In this document: in pieces, positions 1 through 8,500 of the stretch
Layout of the letters: each line of letters opens with the position of its first letter
Position numbering within the stretch: the stretch's first letter is position 1
NCBI RefSeq assembly: GCF_964340395.1
Contig: NC_135566.1
Span: 14,390,001-14,406,000 of the forward strand
DNA length: 16,000 bases
Direction of reading: 5' to 3'
Source of the DNA: Glandiceps talaboti
Lineage: Eukaryota; Hemichordata; Enteropneusta; Spengelidae
Notes under the pieces: generated by a model
What the model saw: the letters and a program-made list of their open reading frames with translations, nothing else
Told to the model about the DNA's origin: nothing
Database searches by the model: none
Position numbers and translations under genes: made by a program

Positions 1-1
1 T

Positions 2-223
2 GTTTCTAAGTGGTGTCTAAAAGACTACAGGGAAACCCGTTTTCCCCCTAAAAAATCTACTAAATCAAGTTACCCTGTATCCCAGTTGTTTGAATCACTT
101 CCAGGTCAAAAGTTTGACTTTAGTTTGAAGGTGATTGGAGACAGTTGGTCTAAATTTATTGAAAGTTTTATGCGCGAGCATAGCCTACCTAAGCCTGTAG
201 ACTTGAGAGCGGATGTAGTGTAG
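2..223 (+). CDS. 3' end of an unrecognised protein-coding exon (partial)
   Basis: One frame is open from base 2 to a TAG at 221-223, giving 73 residues that begin outside the window. It has no start codon here, so either the gene or its last exon begins upstream. The composition looks coding: it is rich in Lys, Ser and aromatic residues, with a basic patch near the start (KDYRETRFPPKKSTK) and an amphipathic stretch (DSWSKFIESFMREH) before the end. I do not recognise the family. It could be the C-terminus of a host gene or of a mobile-element protein. A chance open stretch of 74 codons is possible but unlikely in DNA with this many AT-rich stops. Confidence 0.5.
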   Translation, partial: VSKWCLKDYRETRFPPKKSTKSSYPVSQLFESLPGQKFDFSLKVIGDSWSKFIESFMREHSLPKPVDLRADVV

Positions 224-1140
224 TCCGATAGCCGTTCTCAAGTGTACAGGAAGGCTAGTGCGGGCATTGCAGATACGGTAAACGCCACGCAGGTGAAATA
301 GCCAACATGGCGTTACATTTACTCAGTGAAGTCACCACATTTAAAATACGACACTTGCTAGAAAGACAGTTACAACTTCGTGTTGGTATACGTTAGGCAA
401 GGGAGTGTGTACCAAGAAAGGGTCATTTCTTTCAGGTTTATTATTCGTCTCTATGTGTATTAGCGAAAGTTGTGAACTGTATCTGTACACTTTTTAAACC
501 GAGCCATAATTTCCGATTTCTTGAAGTTCGTGTATATCACAATATTTGCCCTTTTGGTCCGTTTCCATTCTGAGAAATCTTGACGTCACTACCGTCCAAC
601 CTAGAACCAAAAGATATGTATATACTTTTGTACTCTAATAGAACTATTTGCAGAATGCACATGGTCATATTTTTGTGTATTTATTTTGGAGCAACCGAAT
701 TCATGTATATAAAGTTAGTCTCAGATTCACAACAGAGGACAAAAATGAGGCTAGTCTCAAATTCATCCCCATGTAGTCTAAGTTATATTTTTTCGGAAAA
801 TCACATTGACACCCTACGAAAGCAGCCAAACAAGAAATAATACCATAGTGACTACAGGAAGTGTCCCACTTCACACCAACTGTAAAACATTATCTTTCTA
901 AACAGTCACAATACAGATACATCATTGGAGTAGAGTCTACCAACAAACATACATCAGCTGAACTTTGACCCAAGATAAATAAATGTCGTCTTTTATCTCT
1001 GATTTTTAGGCAATCGTTTCCTGTATAACCTGAGACATCCCGTCAAGTGGGAACATTTCGTGTAGCCTCAAGCCTCATTATTATTTCTAAGCTTGTGTTT
1101 GACTGCTTTTGTTGGGTGTCATCGTATATGAAGGTGAATC
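224..1140. other. Non-coding stretch with scattered short repeats
   Basis: No convincing exon is seen on either strand. Short related words recur around 711-765 (AGTCTCAGATTCA and AGTCTCAAATTCA, the second preceded by GAGGCT). They resemble the outer end of the element starting near 1141, which suggests decayed copies of that repeat. AATAAATG near 976 could serve as a polyadenylation signal for the exon ending at 223, but the distance makes this weak. Confidence 0.4.
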
Positions 1141-1162
1141 TGAGGCTAAACTAGTCTATCAG

Positions 1163-1241
1163 CTAGCCCTCGGATGTTCTTCCGATAAAATACGACACAC
1201 AGCCGAACAACGCTATCGAGGATGGAACATCCGAGGTCTAG
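1163..1241. repeat. CTAG-bounded hairpin, left
   Basis: CTCGGATGTTC (1169-1179) is perfectly inverted at 1225-1235, with CTAG lying outside each arm (1163-1166 and 1238-1241). The right CTAG is also part of the TCTAG target duplication of the younger transposon. The arms are 11 bp and the loop 45 nt. Confidence 0.7.
1237..1241. repeat. Target-site duplication TCTAG, left copy
   Basis: TCTAG directly precedes the left inverted repeat and is repeated directly after the right one at 2779-2783. A 5-bp duplication is the simplest reading, because shifting the boundary by one base destroys the match. Confidence 0.75.
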
Positions 1242-1540
1242 CCACAGGGTAAAGGACCAATGATCAATTTTGTACTCGCTATTTTCCAGATTTCTAATAT
1301 TATTTTCTGTATATTTCAAATAAAGTTTTAAATACTGTTTCCTCTTACTGTTTTTTTCTATTTCCTACCTGATATCAATGTCTTATCTGAGTTTATCAGC
1401 TTTGCATTAATGAGTAGCTTGCTAGAACAAACTCACTATTTGCCCAAATTAACGCATTATGCCGTGAGTGTAAACATCTACTGATCCGACTAAATGGTAA
1501 TACACGGAAAGGGGTGAAACTCCAAAGGGACGTGTCCAGA
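1242..1540 (+). repeat. Left terminal inverted repeat
   Basis: This arm pairs with 2481-2778 on the opposite strand. It begins CCACAGGGTAAAGG and ends CGTGTCCAGA, after which the two arms diverge sharply. The mismatches cluster in the inner third, around 1410-1496. Confidence 0.9.
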
Positions 1541-1660
1541 GGACATCCGTAAATCACCCTGCCACTTAATTTATTCATGAATTCACAAAACAACAGGAAA
1601 TAAACAAATGGTAAAATCATGCATATGTTATTATCATGCATACTGTTATTTCATTCTCAA

Positions 1661-1957
1661 ATTAAAAAGCCGACGTATTTGAAGAAATGCTTGCGAAGAC
1701 AGTTTTGACACGATTGAAAACCAAAAACGTCTGTCGTCTGGACAAAACAGTGTGTCGTTTATTAGGATCATGGATGTATAGGATTGACATATTAAAAAGC
1801 CGATGTTGTCCAAGAATTGCTTGCCCGATAGATATTCACGATTGAAAACCAAAAATGTCTATCGTGAAAAATGTAGCATGGATGATATATTTAAAAGCCG
1901 ACGTATTCAAAGAAATACTTGCATGATAGATATTCACGATTGAAAACCAAAAATGTC
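1661..1957 (+). repeat. Three tandem copies of an internal repeat in the transposon
   Basis: Copies start near 1661, 1791 and 1889 with the shared opening TTAAAAAGCCGA or TTTAAAAGCCGA. Each continues through an AAGAA(A)T..CTTG segment to GATTGAAAACCAAAAA(T/C)GTC. Copies two and three share an identical stretch of about 32 bp (1828-1859 and 1925-1957). The spacing varies (130 then 98 bp), so the units have gained or lost internal sequence. Subterminal repeats of this kind can act as transposase-binding sites, though these sit centrally. Confidence 0.75.
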
Positions 1958-2480
1958 CCCAAAATGTAACCCGTGCAGCACGATCGACATTTTCGAAAAT
2001 AGAACATCGCGTCGTTTGGTACATGATAGGACTTTTGGTTTTTATTAAATAGTGCGAAAACGTCACAAAAATGAGGAAAATGTAGGACGAAACTCAAAAA
2101 TGAAAAAGTATTGACTTCTGTGCAGTGTTTCATGAGTGTATTTTACCCTTTTCTCCTTCCTTATGTCCCAACATTTGCTAGGAAGATAGCGATTGACAGA
2201 ATGCGAGTTTATTCCCAGAGAATCCTGGGTAATTTGTTTACAAGTTAGGCACATGTCGCCAGTAATAAACAACTCAGGGGTCAAAGGTTTCAACTTCCGA
2301 CTTCCTGCTTTACGGATGTCATCGGGACATCGTCAGTGTGTTGGCCTGGTTTCGTGTTAGGGCACTTACAGACAAGCTTCAATGCTGTAACTTCATCAAT
2401 GCTTCCCTTCATTTGTACTTTAGGATTTCTGGTTGTGGAATTACCATTGTACCGTTTGAAAGTTGATTTCTTTGCAAATT

Positions 2481-2778
2481 TCTGGACACGTCCCTTTGGA
2501 GTTTCACCCCTTTCCGTGTATTACCATTAGTCGTATCGGTAGATGTTTACACTCACGGTATAATGCGTTAATTTGGGCAAATAGTGAGTTTGTTCTAGCA
2601 AGCTACTAATTAATGCAAAGCTGATAAACTCAGATAAGACATTGATATCAGGTAGGAAATAGAAAAAAACAGTAAGAGGAAACAGTATTTAAAACTTTAT
2701 TTGAAATATACAGAAAATAATATTAGAAATCTGGAAAATAGCGAGTACAAAATTGATCATTGGTCCTTTACCCTGTGG
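2481..2778 (-). repeat. Right terminal inverted repeat
   Basis: This is the reverse complement of 1242-1540, ending CCTTTACCCTGTGG directly before TCTAG. Confidence 0.9.
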
Positions 2779-2783
2779 TCTAG
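2779..2783. repeat. Target-site duplication TCTAG, right copy
   Basis: It matches the five bases before the left inverted repeat and is followed by CGAATGTCAT of the older host element. Confidence 0.75.
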
Positions 2784-3087
2784 CGAATGTCATCAGGATA
2801 TAAATAACTGCCATATTCATATTCATCTTAAGGAGGGGCTTGTATAAATAACCACCAATGCGTTAACTAAAATGTGTGAATGACAACGTCTACACACTCA
2901 TCAAACTCACAATTACCATAAACCGATAAGCCATAGTAATGATGTAAATGTGTTTGTCAACACTTGCATGCAGAGATTCCCCGAGGTCATAGGTTATTGA
3001 ATATTTTAAAGTATATATATGCATATATGGCCCAACCCATCGCTTATCGTAATCTCAATGGAATGTCCGGTCTGAAAATGACATTCG

Positions 3088-3163
3088 CTAGACTGTTCGG
3101 GCAAGCCCTCACATGCGAACTTCGTTCGCTTATACAGCATCGAAAGAAAGCCCGAACGTCTAG
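3088..3163. repeat. CTAG-bounded hairpin, right
   Basis: CTAGAC-T-GTTCGGGC (3088-3102) pairs with GCCCGAACGTCTAG (3150-3163), giving a 14-bp stem with one bulged base. The size and the CTAG boundaries match the hairpin at 1163-1241, although the arm sequences differ. Together they frame the older element symmetrically. Confidence 0.65.
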
Positions 3164-3198
3164 CAGCAAGACTAAGGCTAAACATAAGCCTAGCCTCA

Positions 3199-4276
3199 TA
3201 TTGTCCTCCAATTCCAATGTGAATCTGATTCTGAATCTAAGACGAACTTTATGTACGAATTCGCAATTAATGTTCAAAGCATGTGAAATTGTCTTTGTCC
3301 TGTATGAAAATCTGGAATGTAAAGTTTGGAGAGAAGATGTAGAATAAATCTTTTTGCACCCAATAAAAATCACAAAATAAAAAAAGTACATGTAATTTTT
3401 TGATCAAAGTTAATCTATATATCAAATTGGGTTTTTACATTTGTATTTCAAGTACCTGTGACACTATTTAACAAAAAAATTAAAATGTTCGAATGTGTGG
3501 TTGTTTGTAGAATAAACTAATGATTCTCAGTTCACTTGGAACTGAATTTATCAAACTATATACTTACTACGAGTATCTGAATATTTTGAATGTATCAATT
3601 CGAAAAATAAGCTCTGAATAACATTTGTTTATACATGAAACTATTCGATTTGTTTTACCTTAGACCTAACAATAAATTGTTTGGTTCGGGTTACCCGACC
3701 CCACCTAGTTTTTCACTGCCAACTCTAAACTTTTTTTACGTATTCGAGAAAAAAATATAATCGCGAGAATTGTGAAGTCTCACGAGAAATATCCTCCCGA
3801 CCTACCCTAATTTGCAGATCCGACATCAGAAAAAAACATTTTTTTATTTCCGACCGACCCCAGAGTTCAACACAGCAAGATTGTAAGGTTCGAACGAACA
3901 TCAAACGTTCCTCATGGCGTCTAACCCCCCCCCCCCCCACACACACACACACACATACACACACATCCTTTGTTACGTCGGAGCAGCATGTGTCTTTCAT
4001 GGCTGAAGTCGTTGAGGTTTTTGAGGGACAGGGCTCGAAATTAATGCCGTTCTGCCATGCACAAATATCACCAAACTTAAAGCTTACTGGTACATTATTC
4101 TTTGTTTACTATTGATATCGTGATTTCTATGTGGTATACACTCTCCCACTCTCCCTGATTGAGTAACCTGTAATAACTCTGAAATCTCAGTATCACTTTG
4201 TGTATTGTTTTTTTCGCTACTCTGACTGTCATTTTCCTTAGTGTCACTACCACTGTCACTCAGTACATTGAGGAGG
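3199..4276. other. Gene-poor AT-rich stretch
   Basis: No exon-like frame is seen. At about 3680-3925 lies a more GC-rich block with CGGGTTACCCGACCCCACC followed by mixed C-rich and T-rich sequence. It has the look of a dispersed repeat, but I cannot assign it to a family. The mononucleotide and dinucleotide tract listed separately follows it. Confidence 0.35.
3925..3966. repeat. C(14) plus (AC)n microsatellite
   Basis: A run of 14 C is followed directly by AC dinucleotides, interrupted by one T. It is a simple slippage-prone tract, and its length in an assembly should be treated with caution. Confidence 0.95.
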
Positions 4277-4301
4277 ACAACAACAACAACAACAACAACA
4301 A

Positions 4302-4342
<41 letters not shown>

Positions 4343-4359
4343 CCATCTTCATCATCATC

Positions 4360-4404
<45 letters not shown>

Positions 4405-4413
4405 GTCATCATA
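4277..4413. repeat. (CAA)n followed by (ATC)n microsatellite
   Basis: About eight CAA units pass directly into a long array of ATC units with a few ACC and CTTC interruptions. An open frame of poly-Asn then poly-Ile crosses it but is an artefact of the repeat. Confidence 0.95.
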
Positions 4414-5391
4414 ATCTTTTCAAATGGAACATTTATTCGTATTTGCCCTAGCTATATACAATGAAGTGCTAAACTATGTACAAAACAGAGGACAATTAGT
4501 AAAATGCGAGTGAACTGGCTTTGTAAAAGTGAACGTCTCTGGTAAAATTAAATAAAGTGAATTTAACAACGGTGGATTATATATTGCAGTGTAGCGTAGG
4601 AATACATATCGTTCGGCTGTCATTTGGTTACTGATTAGGTTGTATAATTAATGGTCATATGTGAAATGTAGTTGATTGTTTATTACCTCGCATAAAGCAT
4701 TGTTAATGGCCCAAATAGATGTGAAAACTGCAAGGTTATGTCCAGGGGGGGCACGATACCTACCACGTGATATGGTTTGACCCCGAGAACAATAGCGCGT
4801 GACCCCGCTGCACTACAACTAGTACAAGTAAGTATTTCCCGTTTTTCAATGAATTTTGAGCTTATATGTAAATCATTTCTCTAGATATGTTCCACATTTG
4901 TTGTTAAGCTATAAAGCATCACCCCGAACTGCTTAAACAATATCAAAAACGTCCAGTTGTGAAATTATTTACGTTTGAATGCGGGAGACAGGTCAGACTA
5001 CTTAGTCGGAGCTTTCGACGAACGCTATTTTCCGATGTTTTTTTCACAGAAGAACATCATGTATTCAATGTAAAAAATCAACATTTATACATTTTGATTC
5101 ATGATAGTTTACGTTATATCTTGCCACCACTAAATGCTCCACGAATAATGACTATACGGCAGCGTCAAAGACTAGTCGAAACTGTCTTAATTTCAAGATG
5201 GCGGCGCACGCCTCGTCATATTCCTATATGTAACGTTGTACTAGTAATACTAATAGTACCATACACTTTCGAACAAACCACTTTGCCAGAAATGCTGTTG
5301 TAAATACAAAAAACACCCACAAATCTCACATTTTTTTTAATATACATTTTTCGTGTCATTGTCATATAACTAGGGCTGCCCTGGATACATT
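4414..5391. other. Upstream region of the SANT/DDE-like gene, no coding exon seen
   Basis: A 115-codon frame at 4959-5303 starts at GTG, has no recognisable domain and is probably chance. GC rises locally around 4745-4830 (GGGGGGGC, CACGTG, GCGCGTGACCCCG) and again at 5194-5216, where a YY1-type motif sits. The second of these is the better promoter candidate for the gene starting at 5392. Confidence 0.4.
5194..5205 (+). promoter_or_regulatory. YY1-type core promoter motif
   Basis: CAAGATGGCGGC matches the established YY1 consensus, in which AAGATGGCGGC is often found at or just after metazoan transcription start sites. It lies in a short CpG-containing patch about 190 bp before the proposed start codon at 5392, on the same strand. 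The placement fits a TATA-less promoter. Its use is inferred and not shown by the sequence. Confidence 0.45.
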
Positions 5392-5553
5392 ATGCGGCGA
5401 TCACATATTTCTGATGGGAGTACTCCTCACTCTCTGTGCAAGAAACGCGTCGAAGGCACAACCAGTTTCACTGGGAACAGCACTTATGACGCATCATCAA
5501 AAAAAAAGATGTTGTTGTTTCCGCATCAGGCAACTAAAGATGTACACGGCAAG
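5392..5553 (+). CDS. Exon 1 of the SANT/DDE-like gene (start codon)
   Basis: ATG at 5392 is the first Met after an in-frame TAG at 5371. The 54-codon exon ends CACGGCAAG before GTTTGT in phase 0, which matches the phase-0 start of exon 2. The residues are Ser-, Lys- and Thr-rich and probably disordered. A further non-coding 5' exon is possible. This exon has less support than the others because it contains no recognised motif. Confidence 0.6.
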
Positions 5554-8500
5554 GTTTGTTTTGTCGTTGTTGTTGTTGTTGTTGTGGTTTTTTTTTTTTT
5601 TTTTTTAATATTTGCTTACTTGGTCTGTACATGGAAGTAGGGGTTCTACTTCCATGGTCTGTACATGGAAGGATTCCGGTGTAGCAGGATCTCATTTCAT
5701 TTATTATTATAAATTGATAATGAATAATTTATTAATCATTTATACAATGTTACAGACTGTTGTACTGATATTGCCTTTAATTTTTTTTTCGTTTTTAATT
5801 TGTTGATTTTTTTCACTGTATGTCCACAAATGTACCATAGGATGTTAAAGGTGGATTCTGTTTGTCACTTTAAAGATGCATTTTAAAATGTTTGTGTATA
5901 TATTTCTTTACAACATTGTGACAGACAATTCGAAGCACTGCATGGACAGTAGAAGAAACTAGGTTGTTGGTAAAGTATATAGCCCTGAATTACTCATGTG
6001 GTGAGAAAACAACAGAGTGGCCAGGTACAAGAAGCTCATCATTTTGGGGCAAATGTGCCGAATACATCAGTCATGGGACCTCCAAGGTGAAGAGAACAGG
6101 TAACAGAAATTGAGTAAAATGTGTTAATTAAAATAGTACTGTATTGTTGAAGTTACACTAAATTGACAACATTTTCCAGTGAGTAAATAGTTTTTGAACC
6201 TGGACTGTAATGTACATGTGTACATAACAACATATTCATTAACAATATAATAGTGAAAAATTTGGAGAATCACATTTGTACAAAAAAAAATATCATTTTC
6301 GCGGTCACTCAATACGTTACAAAACTAAATGAGAAAGAAGCCAAACTTTCCAGTTTCACATGACAATAAAAGAATAGGCCACTTTTGAAGGGAGGAAAGA
6401 TATCATACAGCCAAAACAGACCATTTGTCTATACATTTACTGTAGTACTCATTTCTTTTAGCGATATGTAACTCAATTTGTTTGGCAGCTCTGATATTTA
6501 TGAAAGTATCACATTGTTATGGTGAATACAGAATGTGCCAGCTTGTGCCATCAAGAAAGCTAAGGGAATTAAAATGTTTTTCAGATATGGCATGTCGTGA
6601 AAGATGTCGCAAGTATCTAGGGCAAAATTTCAAGACTGTAGCAGAAGCTGAAGAAGCATTTGGTATTGATTATATTGATGATATTGAAACAGAGAGCCAC
6701 CCCCCTAATCAGGATGATACTGCTGTTATTCAGTCAATTGTCAACACCTTCAACAAACTTACAAATGGTCAGCAGTGGGCCATTTTGAAGAAATGCTTTG
6801 AAGTTAAACTGCAGGAAAATAACCCACAATTGTCTGACTATGTTCCAGATGACTTTCTGAAAGTCTCTATAAGTGCCTTTCAAAACCTCCATGATTACAA
6901 GCGCAGGAATACCCTCTATGAACTTGGCTATTCTATTGGGACCATGCGCTCTGATGAAAGTGGACCTCGCATGCCTTTGGACAGAATGCCATTCCCCTTG
7001 ATTGAAACCAACTGCCATTTTTTCTCGGTTGATTATATTGATCAAGTCAGATATTCAGAAGAGTATGTCAAGTACTTGGAAACCATGTATATGCACTTTG
7101 GTGGAAAGTGGACTGCGTTACATTGTGGTCCATCATTCAAACATAATGACATCAGTGCTGAAAGTCCAAGTCTGGATGAGGATGACTTAGGGGTTGCTCC
7201 CTTACACCAAACAGGCACCCACCAAGGTGGTGATATAGTGAGCATGGCCCTTGACTCTGCACTTGGTGAAAACTGGGAAAAAGATATGGAGTTTGATATA
7301 TCCAATATGAATATTTCAGGTTTGTAGTGATCATGTTATTTGTCATAATTTCAAAACACGTGCGTATCTGGCAGATTTTCAAAACTCTCAAATAACATTA
7401 TAGCCCCTCCCTTTGTAATTAATGATTACACTAAATTATAAGAATTGATTTGATAACTTGTATGGAAATAATTGACCAAGTATGATGTTGTGGGAGGAGT
7501 GTTGCTGCTCAAAATGGTTTACAAGTGTCATTCACTGTGCTATTTCATTGTCAGGTTGTGGACCACCACTGACATCAACACCATTAAAAAAACGTGATGG
7601 GAAGAGTACAAGTTCAACGAGTGACATGGGAACATGTAGCTCTCTTTGGAGTGGGATATCACAGACTGATATTGATGAACTAAGTGAAGGACTATCATCA
7701 CAACAATTACAGCAATTGCATGGCATCACTCCAGTACAACATGGAAAACCAAAATGTAGATTGAAGACTATGGATGTAAGTGTCTAATAAATATCACATC
7801 ATGGCATACTATTAGTTTTCTCGAAATTTAACATTTTTTGTGCCATGATAATTACTCAAGAATGTCCAACCATCTAAGTAATCAAATAAGCTAATTACAA
7901 AATTTCTCTCTTGTTTCAGGCTAAAGTTAATGTAGTTGGTATAAGTCAAAGGAACATCAGTAAAAGGATAAGCCATGCAAAGTATATATCGGACACATCA
8001 ATTCAGGTAGTCATGTTACTTCTTTCAATGTTTATTTTATTGAGACCTGTCTGTCTGGGATAAATGTCAATTTTGGTTAAATACACACAAGAAACTTATA
8101 CAAACATGCATTTGGGGAAATAAAAAATTGCATAGAAGAATAATACAAGTTATAATTCACTGTGGCTATCAAACTAATCTAGTATTTGTGTACATAAAAT
8201 GTCAATCATGTACCACAGGTGTTGTAAAAGTGGTCCACCATGATAAAATATACAACATCCTTTCACTACAAACTTATCTGGCATCATTTTTAACAATTTA
8301 TCATAGGTAAAAATGCTGCACAAGGCAAAACAGAGCAATCCAGCAGGGAGGTGGTGGATCAAAGCCGATGCTTGTGATATTAAGAAAGCAGTGAGAGAGA
8401 GTATGCAAAAAGACTGGAGTGGAGACATTGACTTAGGGGATGGAAAGCTGCAAGAATCTCACAAAAAATATATCGAAAAACATAAGCTTGTGCATGAGTT

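Larger units (their letters stand above)
1242..2778. mobile_element. Non-autonomous DNA transposon with ~299-bp terminal inverted repeats
   Basis: The 1537-bp element starts CCACAGGGTAAAGGACC and ends with the reverse complement. Inverted repeats at 1242-1540 and 2481-2778 match along their whole length except for about four substitutions and one single-base indel (about 98% identity), so the insertion is probably young. It is flanked by TCTAG direct repeats. Inside are three tandem copies of a roughly 100-130-bp unit and no transposase-like frame; the open frames within it are short and lie in the repeats. It presumably depends on a transposase encoded elsewhere. The superfamily is undecided: a 5-bp duplication is known for Transib and RAG-like elements, but the terminus does not fit them cleanly. 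Confidence 0.88.
1141..3198. mobile_element. Older symmetrical inverted-repeat element, interrupted by a younger transposon
   Basis: Removing the younger insertion (1242-2783, including one copy of its target duplication) leaves about 516 bp with mirror symmetry. On the left come TGAGGCTA, then a hairpin bounded by CTAG at both ends (1163-1241), then CGAATGTCAT. On the right come ATGACATTCG, then a second CTAG-bounded hairpin (3088-3163), then TAGCCTCA. The 15-bp word TCTAGCGAATGTCAT (2779-2793) is exactly inverted at 3078-3092. No coding frame belongs to it. This looks like a non-autonomous foldback or MITE-type element. Its exact outer ends and target duplication are uncertain. Confidence 0.55.

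Noticed and set aside
580-840. 86-codon plus-strand frame
   Set aside because: It has no domain and irregular composition, and it includes the repeat-derived AGTCTCAGATTCA words.
1396-2530. Several 60-80-codon frames within the young transposon, mostly on the minus strand
   Set aside because: They lie in the inverted repeats and tandem repeats, are mutually overlapping and show no transposase motif.
1242-2778. Assignment of the young transposon to Transib or RAG-like elements
   Set aside because: The 5-bp duplication fits, but the terminus reads CCACAGGG in place of the CACWRTG-type end, and no RAG1-like sequence is present.
2964-3391. Overlapping open frames on both strands, 127 and 115 codons
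   Set aside because: They lie across the CTAG-bounded hairpin and the repeat arm of the older element, show no domain, and neither strand is favoured.
4198-4464. Open frame encoding poly-Asn and poly-Ile
   Set aside because: It is produced entirely by the (CAA)n and (ATC)n microsatellite and has no coding signature on either side.
4959-5303. 115-codon plus-strand frame upstream of the SANT/DDE-like gene
   Set aside because: It starts at GTG, has no recognisable domain, and overlaps the likely promoter region containing the YY1-type motif.
6482-6584. Upstream extension of the exon 3 open frame
   Set aside because: The acceptor at TTTTTCAG (6581-6584) gives a smooth SANT third helix; the extension reads intron sequence and has no ATG in a good context.
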